NCBI RefSeq assembly: GCF_017813395.1
Contig: NZ_JAGIZB010000006.1
Span: forward strand, 62,001 to 126,000
Reading direction: 5' to 3'
DNA: 64,000 nucleotides
Origin: Pararoseomonas baculiformis
GTDB lineage: Bacteria; Pseudomonadota; Alphaproteobacteria; Acetobacterales; Acetobacteraceae
Under the pieces are notes generated by a model. It was not told the DNA's origin, made no database searches, and saw nothing but the letters and a program-made list of their open reading frames with translations. Positions within the stretch are counted from its first letter, which is position 1, and every line of letters starts with the position of its first letter. Shown one piece after another: positions 25,454 through 33,751 of the stretch. Position numbers and translations under genes: made by a program.

Positions 25454-26158
25454 ATGACGCTTTCAACCGGGCGGGTGCTCAAATCCGGCCTCGCCTTTTG
25501 TCTGGCAGCCTGCATGGCGTTGGGGAGTGGCGCGGCCATGCCGGCCGACGCGGCCGTGATCGTGAACTGGACGCAGGTGGGGCCGACGATGGGTCCCAGC
25601 GGAGGGCCACATCCCGGCAACCTCACCTTCTCCGCACAGATGGTGGTGCGGGACGATGTCTGGGACAGAGGCTTCAACTTCACCCTGAACAGCGGCAGCA
25701 ACACCTGGCCCGACCAGGTTTCGGCACCGGACGGGATGGAAGCCTTCGGCATTCGCTTTGTCACCGACTACGGGTCTGGCCCGCGGGTCGTCTGGGACTA
25801 CGACCTGGAGGATATCCTGCAGATTCGCCACCCCGACGGTGGCTTTGCGGCTGCGATCAGCATCGGGCGCGGGGGCAGTGGTACCTTCGCCAGCCTGTTC
25901 GGCGGGTTCTACCTGAACAACCAGGAAAACGACGTGCAGGTCGACATCGGCCCGTTTGTTGGCCTCGGCGTGCAGGGATACAACCTGCTGGCCCATTCCG
26001 ATGGTCCACTAGGCTGCTTTGAGTCACCCTGGTGCGAGTCCAGCGGCATCGTGACGGTGACCCGGGTGGATACGACTGCTGTGCCGGAGCCCGCCAGTGC
26101 TGCGCTCCTGTGCATGGGTCTCCTGGGACTTGCCGGGGTGCGGCGCCGGTTCACCTGA
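25454..26158 (+). CDS. PEP-CTERM sorting-domain exported protein
   Basis: 234 aa. Signal peptide (GRVLKSGLAFCLAACMALGS, cleavage near ADAA). The mature region is beta-rich and Gly/Asp/Asn-rich without a known catalytic motif (NFTLNSGSNTWPDQVSAPDG). The C-terminus VPEPASAALLCMGLLGLAGV followed by RRRFT is a textbook PEP-CTERM tripartite signal: PEP motif, membrane helix, basic end. Such proteins are cut by exosortase and released or anchored with exopolysaccharide. No exosortase gene is in the window. ATG 25454 is preferred over GTG 25400. Base composition is slightly less GC-rich than its neighbours. Confidence 0.85.
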   Translation: MTLSTGRVLKSGLAFCLAACMALGSGAAMPADAAVIVNWTQVGPTMGPSGGPHPGNLTFSAQMVVRDDVWDRGFNFTLNSGSNTWPDQVSAPDGMEAFGIRFVTDYGSGPRVVWDYDLEDILQIRHPDGGFAAAISIGRGGSGTFASLFGGFYLNNQENDVQVDIGPFVGLGVQGYNLLAHSDGPLGCFESPWCESSGIVTVTRVDTTAVPEPASAALLCMGLLGLAGVRRRFT

Positions 26159-26258
26159 CGGGGAGCGGGCCTGCCGGGTTCGGTCCGATCTCCGCGCCGG
26201 GAGGTCATCCGGTACCAGGGGCTTCGCCAGCCTCCGGTACCGTTCGACAGCCCGTTTT

Positions 26259-27260
26259 CTAGCCGATGTCCAGCTGCAGCCCCTCGCGCCGGACCACATT
26301 GCCCCATTTCTCGGTCTCGGCCCGGACGAAGGCGGCGTATTCGGCCGGGGTGCCATAGGCGGGCACGCCGCCCATTTCCGCGAAGCGCTGCCTGGTGGCG
26401 GGCAGTTCCAGCAACGCCTTGATCTCCCCGTTCAGCGTGGTGACCACCGGTTCCGGCGCGCCGCCGGGCAGGAAGGCGCCGAACCAGGTGCTCACGTCGT
26501 AGTTCGCGAGTTCCGGCATGGTTTCCCGCAATGCGGGAAGCTCAGGGATCTGGGCGTTGCGGTCCGCGCTGGTAACGGCGAGGGCGCGCACCTTGCCGCC
26601 GCGGATCTGTTCGACCGCGGTGGTCAGGTTATCGACCGAGAATTCCACATCCCCGGCGATCAGCCCCAGCATCGCGGGGCCGGCGCCACGGAAATGCACG
26701 GCGGTGGCCTGGGTGCCGGTGAGCTGCTGGAACCAGACATTGGCGAGATGCCCGGACTGGCCGGGGCCTGAGGTGGCGTAGTTCAGGCGCCCCTGCTTCT
26801 CCTTCAGGTACTGCACGAATTCCGGCACGGTCCGCGCGGGGACGGAAGGGTGCACCATCAGGGCGTTCGGCCCGCGGATCATGTTCGAGACCGGCGTCAG
26901 CTGTTCCGGCCGGTAGGGCAGGTTGCGGAACAGCGAGTAGGCGATGGCCTGCGGGCCGATATTGCCGACGAGGATCGTGTGCCCATCCGGCCGGGCGCGC
27001 ACCACCTCCGCCGTGCCGATGGTGCCGCCGGCGCCGGAGCGGTTCTCCACCACGGCGGGCTGGCCCAGGCGTTCCTGCAGGAAGGCGGCGAGAAGGCGGC
27101 CCATGATATCGGTGGTGCCGGCCGCCGCCGCGGGCACGACGATCCGAATGGTCTGGGTGGGCCGCCAGGCGCCCTGGGCACGCAGCAGGCCCGGCATCGC
27201 CAGGCCGCCCAGGGCCAGCGCGCCAGCCCGCAGCCCCGTGCGGCGGTCGAACCTCTTCAT
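26259..27260 (-). CDS. Bug-type tripartite tricarboxylate transporter receptor
   Basis: 333 aa Bug/TctC receptor. Tat-like signal RRTGLRAGALALGGLAMPGL; mature start TIRIVVPAAAAGTTDIMGRL, then VENRSGAGGTIGTAEVVRAR and SGPGQSGHLANVWFQQLTGT. In the usual PPGGxxD entry loop the sequence is PAAAAGTTD, a divergent pocket. ATG 27260 is preceded by AGGAGGGAG at 10-15 bases; the ATG at 27302 lies upstream of that site. It is immediately downstream of the IclR gene on the same strand, with a palindromic operator candidate in the gap, so it is a likely IclR target. No TctAB nearby. Confidence 0.9.
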   Translation of the reverse strand: MKRFDRRTGLRAGALALGGLAMPGLLRAQGAWRPTQTIRIVVPAAAAGTTDIMGRLLAAFLQERLGQPAVVENRSGAGGTIGTAEVVRARPDGHTILVGNIGPQAIAYSLFRNLPYRPEQLTPVSNMIRGPNALMVHPSVPARTVPEFVQYLKEKQGRLNYATSGPGQSGHLANVWFQQLTGTQATAVHFRGAGPAMLGLIAGDVEFSVDNLTTAVEQIRGGKVRALAVTSADRNAQIPELPALRETMPELANYDVSTWFGAFLPGGAPEPVVTTLNGEIKALLELPATRQRFAEMGGVPAYGTPAEYAAFVRAETEKWGNVVRREGLQLDIG

Positions 27261-27337
27261 GATCGCTTCTCCCTCCTGGCCGGCCTTGTCCGGCCGGTTC
27301 ACATCGGGCGATCCTGCTTCAGCCCGCGCGCGATGTC

Positions 27338-27375
27338 ATTCCTAATCAGGAATGCTATTCTCCATTTTGAATGCC
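27338..27375. promoter_or_regulatory. Palindromic operator candidate between the IclR gene and its Bug neighbour
   Basis: ATTCCTAATCAGGAAT (27338-27353) is a perfect 6-4-6 palindrome. It abuts GCTATTCTCCATTTTGAATGCC (two pieces: GCTATTCTCCA then TTTTGAATGCC, 27354-27375), which shares 16 of 22 bases with 14910-14931 upstream of the 15-25 kb operon. The stretch straddles the IclR stop codon and lies about 80 bases upstream of the Bug gene start. IclR proteins bind short inverted repeats of this size. Confidence 0.55.
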
Positions 27376-28167
27376 GCCTGGACGCGGGAAGAGGGTCTTT
27401 TCCATGAGGCTGGCGAGGTCGCGCAGTTCCTCGCCGAGCAGGGGGAAGATGGCGGCTTCATGCTGGGCCGCGATGGTGATGCCGCTGAGGCCGAAGCGCG
27501 GCTGGCCGGAGGCATCCTTCACGATGGAGGCGATGGTGACCACGCCGCGGTAGAGCTGGCCGTCATCCATGCTCCAGCCCGCCGCGCCTGCCACCTGCAC
27601 CTCGGCGCGATAGGCCTCGAAGCTGGGCGGGGATTGCCAGCGCAGCGCGGCGAAGCGGCGGCGCAGCTCGTCCTCGGGCAGGTCCAGCGCGGCGGCGATG
27701 CAGCGGCCCACGGCGCCGATGAGCATGGGCAGGCGGATGCCGACCGACATCTCCACACGGACGCCGAGCGGGTTGTGGGCGCGGTCCGCGAGGACGATGT
27801 GGCCATCCTCCGTCACGCGCCATAGGACGATCAGCATCCCGTATTTCAGCGCCAGCCGCTTCAGCTCCGGCCGGAGCAGTTCGGCATGGCTGATGCCGAG
27901 GAAGCCGGCCGCCAGCTCCGCCACGCCCAGCCCCAGGGCATAGGTCTTGTCGTCCTCGTGGAAGGAGACGAAGCGGGCGCGGGAGAGGGTGCGGAGGATG
28001 TTGAAGCAGGTGCTGACGCTGACACCCGTGCCGCGGGAGATGGCCGCCACGCCCAGCGGCGCGGGCGCGGTGGCGATGTAGCGCAGGATCGCCACGGCAT
28101 GGACGACGGCGCCGACGTCGCGCTGCCCATTCGCCTCGCGTTCCCGAGGAGACGAAGGCATGCCCAT
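27355..28167 (-). CDS. IclR-family transcriptional regulator
   Basis: 270 aa. N-terminal winged helix-turn-helix (VHAVAILRYIATAPAPLGVA then RGTGVSVSTCFNILRTLSRA), then the IclR effector domain (MLIVLWRVTEDGHIVLADRA, YRAEVQVAGAAGWSMDDGQL, VVTIASIVKDASGQPRFGLS). Such regulators answer to a small carboxylate or aromatic. The nearest candidate targets are the Bug gene at 26259 and, through a shared box, the operon at 15048. The deaminase gene ends 69 bases upstream, so it may also be read from that operon. Confidence 0.92.
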   Translation of the reverse strand: MGMPSSPREREANGQRDVGAVVHAVAILRYIATAPAPLGVAAISRGTGVSVSTCFNILRTLSRARFVSFHEDDKTYALGLGVAELAAGFLGISHAELLRPELKRLALKYGMLIVLWRVTEDGHIVLADRAHNPLGVRVEMSVGIRLPMLIGAVGRCIAAALDLPEDELRRRFAALRWQSPPSFEAYRAEVQVAGAAGWSMDDGQLYRGVVTIASIVKDASGQPRFGLSGITIAAQHEAAIFPLLGEELRDLASLMEKTLFPRPGGIQNGE

Positions 28168-28236
28168 TCAACTTCCTGATCCGCCGTGTCTTCCCGAACT
28201 CTAGCCCAGCGCCGGAGGCGCGCAAGCGGCGCGCCG

Positions 28237-29328
28237 TCAGCCCCAGTCCGGGCGCGGCCGCTCGATCGCGAGATCCAGCTTGCGGTCCGAGGGATCGAGC
28301 GCGGGTACCAGCGCGTCCAGCGCGGCCTGGAATTCCGCCCGCAGCGCCGACTTCCGGCTCTCCGGCAGCCAGCAGGCCTCCACCCCGGCAAGGCTGAGCC
28401 TGCGCGCCTCGGCGATGCCCCAGCCCGTGTGGTTGAACACCTGGCGCCAGGAATGGCCGATGGTGGTGGCGAACATGGTGGGGTCGTCCGTGCCCAGCAC
28501 GATGTTCAGCCCCGCCTCGAACATGCGCCGGATGCGGTCCAGCCGCGGGATGCGGTTCGGCAGGATGGAGGACCAGCAGGCCATGGTGAAGGGCGTGCCC
28601 TCCCGCGCCATGCGCGCCACGACCGCGGGGTCGGCGAGCATGTTGTAGCCGTGGTCCAGCCGGTCGCAGCCGAGCGCATCGCGGCAATGGGTGATATGGG
28701 CGGGCGGGCCCTCGAACAGGGTCTGGTTGTCCTCGCAGACATGGGCGGTGCGGCGGTAACCGGCGCGGCCCGCGCGGCGCCAGGCTTCCACCCAGACCAG
28801 GGGCGGGCCGGCGCGCTCGGCGCCGTCCAGCCCGATGCCCACCACGCGGGGATGCGGGTGGGCCGCCATCCAGTCCAGCATCTCCAGCGCCTCGCTGGGA
28901 AGGCAGACGCTGCGGTCGATGCAGGCGATCATCAGGGAGGAAACGCCGAAGTCCCGCTCGGCGCGCTCCAGCCCGGCGGCGAGGCCTTCCATGATCAGCG
29001 GATAGGTCGCGCCATTGGGCGTGTAGTAGTGCGGGTTGAAGAAGATCTCGACATGCCGCGCATTGCCGTGGCGGTGCATGTCCTCGATGCACTCATAGGC
29101 GACGCGTTCGAAATCCTCCCGCCGCCGCACCGCGAGGGCGCCGAGGCGGAGGACTTCGAGGAAGCCGTAGAAATCCGGCCACTGGTAGAGCGTCTCGGCC
29201 GGGCGCGGCAGGCGCACGCCATTGGCCCCTGCGATCTCGTGCAGCGTGGTGGCGCGCATGGCGCCGGCGATGTGGCAATGCAGCTCGACCTTGGGAACAA
29301 GGTCGAGCCAGTCGGAGAAGTTGAGCAT
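28237..29328 (-). CDS. Adenosine-deaminase-family amidohydrolase
   Basis: 363 aa, metal-dependent deaminase of the ADA family. Zinc and catalytic residues are all in place: HCH in PKVELHCHIAGAMRATTL, His and Glu in RRTAHVCEDNQTLF (HVCE where ADA has HAGE), His in CDRLDHGYNMLADP, and Asp-Asp in NIVLGTDDPTMFATTIGHSW. The substrate loop after HCH differs from true adenosine deaminases (IAGAM for LEGSL), so the purine, or another aminated ring, is uncertain. ATG 29328 overlaps the upstream stop (TGATG), coupling it to the binding-protein gene. Confidence 0.85.
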   Translation of the reverse strand: MLNFSDWLDLVPKVELHCHIAGAMRATTLHEIAGANGVRLPRPAETLYQWPDFYGFLEVLRLGALAVRRREDFERVAYECIEDMHRHGNARHVEIFFNPHYYTPNGATYPLIMEGLAAGLERAERDFGVSSLMIACIDRSVCLPSEALEMLDWMAAHPHPRVVGIGLDGAERAGPPLVWVEAWRRAGRAGYRRTAHVCEDNQTLFEGPPAHITHCRDALGCDRLDHGYNMLADPAVVARMAREGTPFTMACWSSILPNRIPRLDRIRRMFEAGLNIVLGTDDPTMFATTIGHSWRQVFNHTGWGIAEARRLSLAGVEACWLPESRKSALRAEFQAALDALVPALDPSDRKLDLAIERPRPDWG

Positions 29329-30905
29329 CAGCGGCCCCGCCGGATGTTCCAGAGGAACATGGCCGGGCCCATCGGCACCTCGGTCAGCTCCGCGCGCCAG
29401 GCGGAGGCGGCGACGAACTGGCCGAGCGGCATGTAGAAGCCCGCTTCCGCCGCGTGGCGATGCGCTTCCTCGGCGGCGCGCTTGCGCTCCTCCTCGCTGG
29501 TCGCGCCGGCGAAGGCGGCGCGGGCCTGCTGCACGCCCTCGTCCTGCGGCCAGCCCGCGAAGCCGGCGGGGGCGCCGGCGCCGTCCATGTAGGGGTTCTG
29601 CAGCGGCGTCTGCATGTCCGGCACGGTGTTGGTGGTGTGGAAGAGGTTCCAGCCCTCCGGGCGCGTGCGGCGGCCGAAGAAGGTGTTCAGGTCCATGCTC
29701 TGCAGGTCCACCGTGAAGCCGAGGCGGGTGAGCAGGTCCTGGGTGACGAGGCCGAGGGACGCGATGCCGGGCGCGTCGGCGGGGTGGAGGATGACGACGG
29801 GCCTGGAAAGATCCGTGCCGCTCTCCCGCAGCAGGCGCCGCGCGGCCTCCATGTCCGGCTTCAGCGGCATGCCGGCGGTGGTCTCGTAGGGCGTGCCGCA
29901 GCCGAGCATGGAGCGGCATTCGCGGCCGTATTCCGGCAGGCCGGCGACGCCGGGCAGGTAGTCGGCCTGGTCCACCGCCATCATCACGGCGCGGCGCACC
30001 CGCACGTCGTTGAAGGGTGGCTGCAGGTGGTTGAAGCGCATCAGCCCCTGGTAGCCGAAGGGGGAGACGACCTGCACCTTCACATCCCGGTTGCGGCGGA
30101 GGATGGGCAGCACATCGGCGGGCAGGCGTTCCAGGTAATCCACCTCGCCGGTGGAGAGGGCACTGACCTGGGAGGAGACATCGGGCATGGCGATCAGCTC
30201 GATGCGATCGAAGGTCGGGCGCTTGGCGCCGCTGGCCCAGGCGGAGGGCTCGGTGCGCGGCCTGTAGCCTTCATGGCGGACGAGGACGATGCGATCGCCA
30301 GGGCGGTATTCGGCGGCCACGAACCTGTAGGGGCCGGAACCGATGGGTTCGGTGACCGGACGGTTCGGCGGCGTCTCGGCCAGGCGCTTCGGCATGATCA
30401 TCGGGACCATCGCGCCGGGCTTGGACAGGGCCTGGAGGACAAGGCCGAAGGGCTGCTTCAGCTTGATGCGGAGCGTGCGCGGATCCGGGGCGTCCAGGGT
30501 CTCGGTGGCGCGCAGCATGGTACCGCCCAGCGCATCGCGCGCCCCCCAGCGGCGGAGGCTGGCGACGCAGTCCTCCCCGGTGACGGCGGTGCCGTCATGG
30601 AAGGTGAGGCCTTCCCGCAGGGTAAAGCGGTATTCCATCCCGTCTGGGCTCACCTCCCAGCGCTCGGCCATCTGGGGAGTGGGTTCCCACTTGTCGTTCA
30701 CCGCCAGCAGCGTGTCGTAGACGAGGTAGGAGAAGTCCCGCGTGGTGAAGCTGGTGGTGAAATGCGGGTCCAGGATGGTGGTCAGGGTTTCCGGCACCAC
30801 GCGCAGCGTGCCGGCGCGGGAGGCGCCCTGGGCGCGGGCCAGGCCGGGGACGAAGGCGGGGGCCGCCAGGAGCGACGAGGCGGCGAGCAGGGAGCGGCGG
30901 TGCAT
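29328..30905 (-). CDS. ABC transporter substrate-binding protein, peptide/nickel type (SBP_bac_5)
   Basis: 525 aa. Tat-like signal MHRRSLLAASSLLAAPAFVP. Family segments: ETLTTILDPHFTTSFTTRDF, AERWEVSPDGMEYRFTLREG, LTFHDGTAVTGEDCVASLRR, IGSGPYRFVAAEYRPGDRIV and DVRVRRAVMMAVDQADYLPG. It belongs to the DppA/OppA superfamily, whose members carry peptides, glutathione, opines or other solutes. No permease or ATPase is adjacent. It is the first gene of a minus-strand group with the deaminase; the promoter is in 30906-31001, shared divergently with lutB. ATG 30905 is used; the longer frame is antisense to lutB. Confidence 0.9.
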   Translation of the reverse strand: MHRRSLLAASSLLAAPAFVPGLARAQGASRAGTLRVVPETLTTILDPHFTTSFTTRDFSYLVYDTLLAVNDKWEPTPQMAERWEVSPDGMEYRFTLREGLTFHDGTAVTGEDCVASLRRWGARDALGGTMLRATETLDAPDPRTLRIKLKQPFGLVLQALSKPGAMVPMIMPKRLAETPPNRPVTEPIGSGPYRFVAAEYRPGDRIVLVRHEGYRPRTEPSAWASGAKRPTFDRIELIAMPDVSSQVSALSTGEVDYLERLPADVLPILRRNRDVKVQVVSPFGYQGLMRFNHLQPPFNDVRVRRAVMMAVDQADYLPGVAGLPEYGRECRSMLGCGTPYETTAGMPLKPDMEAARRLLRESGTDLSRPVVILHPADAPGIASLGLVTQDLLTRLGFTVDLQSMDLNTFFGRRTRPEGWNLFHTTNTVPDMQTPLQNPYMDGAGAPAGFAGWPQDEGVQQARAAFAGATSEEERKRAAEEAHRHAAEAGFYMPLGQFVAASAWRAELTEVPMGPAMFLWNIRRGR

Positions 30906-31001
30906 CGGGAACTCTCGAATGGTCTGAACGGGGCGCATAGTAAGCAATTCCCGCACCAGGGGGCCATTCCGCCGCAGGGGGTGCCGCGCTAGATAGGGGG
31001 C

Positions 31002-32429
31002 ATGGTCGCGCTCACCTCCCCAGACTTCAAGCGTCGCGCCGCCCGGGCCCTTGCGGATCCGGGGCTGCAGAAGGCCCTGAAGCGCGGCGGCTCCGGCTTC
31101 CATTCCAAGCGGAGCATGGCCGTCGCCGCCCTGCCGGAGTTCGAGCGGCTGCGGGAGATCGGGCGGGACATCAAGAACCACACGCTCGCGAACCTGGACC
31201 ACTACCTGGAGGTGTTCGAGCGGAACGTGGTGGCCAATGGCGGCCAGGTGCATTGGTGCCGGGACGCCGCCGAGGCGCGGGCCACCGTGCTGAGGATCTG
31301 CCGCGACGCCGATGCGAGGACGGTGACCAAGGGCAAGTCCATGATCTCGGAGGAGATCGGGATCAACGAGCACCTGGAGGCGAACGGGATCACGCCGGTC
31401 GAGACAGACCTGGGCGAGTACATCCTGCAGCTGGTGAAGGAGCCGCCTTCCCATATCATCGCGCCCGCCTTCCACCTGAACCGGGAGGATTGGGAGCAGC
31501 GCTTCCGCGCGGCGCATACGGACCTGCCGAAAGACCGCGTGTTCAACGAGCGGCGGGACATCATGGTGGAGGCGCGGCAGAAGCTGCGGGAGCGCTTCCT
31601 GGCCGCCGATGTCGGCATCACCGGCGCCAATTTCCTGATCGCCGAGACGGGTTCCTCCGTCATCGTCACGAATGAGGGCAATGGCGACCTGACGCAGACG
31701 CTGCCGCGCGTGCATATCGCGCTGGCCAGCATCGAGAAGGTGGTGCCCACGCTGGAGGATTGCACATCGCTGCTGCGGCTTCTGGCGCGCAGCGCGACGG
31801 GGCAGGATTTCTCGGTCTACACCACCTTCTCCACCGGCATCCGCCGCCAGGCCGACCTGGACGGGCCGGAGGCGTACCATGTGGTGCTGATCGACAATGG
31901 CCGCTCCAACATGGTCGGCACCGAGTTCCAGGACATGCTGCGCTGCATCCGCTGCGCGGCCTGCATGAACCACTGCCCCGTCTATGGCGTGACGGGCGGC
32001 CATGCCTATGGCTGGGTCTATCCGGGGCCGATGGGAAGCGTGCTGACGCCTTCGCTGGTGGGGGTGGACAAGGCGGGGCACCTTCCCAACGCCTCCACTT
32101 TCTGCGGACGTTGCGAGAGCGTGTGCCCGGTGAAGATCCCGCTGCCGAAGATGATGCGGCACTGGCGGGAACGGGAGTTCGAGCGGCACCTGACGCCCCG
32201 GACCTTCCGCCGCGGCCTGGGCGTCTGGGCCTGGTTCGCGCGCCGGCCGGGCTGGTATCGCGCCGCGTCCCGCATCGGCATGGGCGCGCTGGCGCTGCTG
32301 GGGCGCGGCTCCGGGCGGTTCCGCAGCCTGCCGCTGGCGAAGGGCTGGACCAGGGGGCGCGACCTTCCGGCGCCGGAACCCGGGGGAACCTTCATGGCGC
32401 GCTATGCCGCGATGCAGAGGCGCCGATGA
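31002..32429 (+). CDS. lutB: Lactate utilisation iron-sulfur protein LutB
   Basis: 475 aa, LutB/LldF family, one of three subunits of the flavin-independent L-lactate dehydrogenase that oxidises lactate to pyruvate. The N-terminal LUD domain has RTVTKGKSMISEEIGINEHL and ANFLIAETGSSVIVTNEGNG. Two ferredoxin motifs follow, CIRCAACMNHCPVYG and CGRCESVCPVKIP, for [4Fe-4S] clusters. LutC follows with ATGA overlap; no lutA precedes, since the upstream gene is a divergent binding protein. The partner subunit must be elsewhere or replaced. Confidence 0.93.
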   Translation: MVALTSPDFKRRAARALADPGLQKALKRGGSGFHSKRSMAVAALPEFERLREIGRDIKNHTLANLDHYLEVFERNVVANGGQVHWCRDAAEARATVLRICRDADARTVTKGKSMISEEIGINEHLEANGITPVETDLGEYILQLVKEPPSHIIAPAFHLNREDWEQRFRAAHTDLPKDRVFNERRDIMVEARQKLRERFLAADVGITGANFLIAETGSSVIVTNEGNGDLTQTLPRVHIALASIEKVVPTLEDCTSLLRLLARSATGQDFSVYTTFSTGIRRQADLDGPEAYHVVLIDNGRSNMVGTEFQDMLRCIRCAACMNHCPVYGVTGGHAYGWVYPGPMGSVLTPSLVGVDKAGHLPNASTFCGRCESVCPVKIPLPKMMRHWREREFERHLTPRTFRRGLGVWAWFARRPGWYRAASRIGMGALALLGRGSGRFRSLPLAKGWTRGRDLPAPEPGGTFMARYAAMQRRR

Positions 32430-33217
32430 GCAGCCGCGACGAGATCCTCGGCGCCATCCGGCGCGGCCTGAAGCGCGGGCCGCTGCCCGCCGACCAGAAG
32501 GCGATGCTGGACGGGCGGCTGGCGACGCATCCGCGGCACCTGATCCCCGCGCGGTCCCGCGTTTCCCGGCCGGAGCAGATCGCCCTTTTCGTGCGGAACG
32601 TGGAGAAGGAGTTCGGCACGGTGGAGCGCGTGCCGGATGCCGCCTCCGTGCCCGCGGCCGTGGCGGACTACCTGGCCGCGCAGAACCTGGAGCCGCGCTT
32701 CGTCATGGCGCCGCATCCGGAGCTGGTGGAGCTGCCCTGGTCCGACCGGCCGATGCTGCAATTCGAGGCGCGGCGCGCACGGGCGGATGACGCGGTTTCG
32801 GTCCAGCATGCCTGGGCCGCGGTGGCGGAGACGGGGACTCTGCTGTTCCCCTCCGATCCGTCCCGCCCGACCACGCTGAACCTGCTGCCGGAGACCGAGA
32901 TCGCGGTGATCCGCGCCTCCGCGATCGTGGGGGCCTATGAGGAAGCCTGGGACCGGTTGCGGGCGGAACGCGGTGGGGCGGAGCCCTCGGGCGGCTTCAT
33001 GCCGCGCAACATCATGTTCGTGACGGGTCCCTCCCGCTCCGCCGATATCGAGCAGACGCTGGAGCTGGGCGCGCATGGGCCGCGGCGCCTTCATGTGGTG
33101 CTGGTGGAGGACGAGCCCGCCGCGCAGACCCTTCTCTCGGAGGTTGCCGATCCGCGCCCCGTCGCGGCGCGGGAACCCGTGGCCAGGCCGGGCGAGATCG
33201 CCAACCCGGCGGACTGA
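32426..33217 (+). CDS. lutC: Lactate utilisation protein LutC
   Basis: 263 aa, LUD-domain protein. It starts MSSRDEILGAIRRGLKRGPL, and the core has HAWAAVAETGTLLFPSDPSR and PRNIMFVTGPSRSADIEQTL, plus GAHGPRRLHVVLVED at the end, all LutC hallmarks. It is the third subunit of the LutABC complex. ATG 32426 overlaps the lutB stop; its own stop overlaps the ATG of the Smr gene (TGATG). About 30 extra residues at the C-terminus are Pro/Ala-rich. Confidence 0.92.
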   Translation: MSSRDEILGAIRRGLKRGPLPADQKAMLDGRLATHPRHLIPARSRVSRPEQIALFVRNVEKEFGTVERVPDAASVPAAVADYLAAQNLEPRFVMAPHPELVELPWSDRPMLQFEARRARADDAVSVQHAWAAVAETGTLLFPSDPSRPTTLNLLPETEIAVIRASAIVGAYEEAWDRLRAERGGAEPSGGFMPRNIMFVTGPSRSADIEQTLELGAHGPRRLHVVLVEDEPAAQTLLSEVADPRPVAAREPVARPGEIANPAD

Positions 33218-33750
33218 TGGCCCGCCGCGCCCGCATTGTCTCCTCCGCCGAGAAGGCGCTCTGGCAGGCTTATCTCTCGCTGAACGCGGTGGAGGCGCTG
33301 CCGGGGCGCGAGGCACCGCCGCCGCCTCCGCCCGCCGTGCCACCCGAACCGGCCCCGCCGCCCGCCGCAGCGCCCGCGCCGGCACGGCCGAAAGCCCCGC
33401 CGGTGATTCCGCCCGTGATGGTGGGCCAACCCGGCGCGGGGATGGACGACAAGCGCTGGCGCGAGCTGCGCCGCGGCAAGACGCGCCCGGAACGCACGCT
33501 GGACCTGCATGGGCGCCGTGCCGAGGAAGCCTATGGCGCCACCATCGCCTTCCTGCGCGGCGCCCATGCGGATGGCGTGCGCTGCGTGGCCATCGTCACC
33601 GGCAAGGGCAGCGGCGAGGGCGGCATCCTACGCCGGGAATTGCCGCACTGGCTGAACCTGCCCTCCTTACGGCCGCTCATCCTCGGTGCGGCGCATCCGC
33701 ATCGCGCCAATACGGGCGCCGTGCACCTGTTGTTGCGCCGCCGCCGCTAG
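33217..33750 (+). CDS. Smr/MutS2-type endonuclease domain protein
   Basis: 177 aa. The first 75 residues are Pro/Ala-rich linker (PPPPPAVPPEPAPPPAAAPA). The C-terminal Smr domain has TLDLHGRRAEEAYGATIAFL, CVAIVTGKGSGEGGILRREL and ILGAAHPHRANTGAVHLLL, matching the LDxHG and GxGxG motifs of the family. Smr proteins nick DNA or RNA; the stand-alone alphaproteobacterial form, often placed near mltA, is uncharacterised. Coupled to lutC by a TGATG overlap. Confidence 0.9.
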   Translation: MARRARIVSSAEKALWQAYLSLNAVEALPGREAPPPPPPAVPPEPAPPPAAAPAPARPKAPPVIPPVMVGQPGAGMDDKRWRELRRGKTRPERTLDLHGRRAEEAYGATIAFLRGAHADGVRCVAIVTGKGSGEGGILRRELPHWLNLPSLRPLILGAAHPHRANTGAVHLLLRRRR

Positions 33751-33751
33751 C

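Noticed and set aside
29328-32189. Extended minus-strand frame that would add about 430 residues to the peptide-type binding protein
   Set aside because: The extension is antisense to lutB, and the signal peptide of the binding protein begins at 30905.
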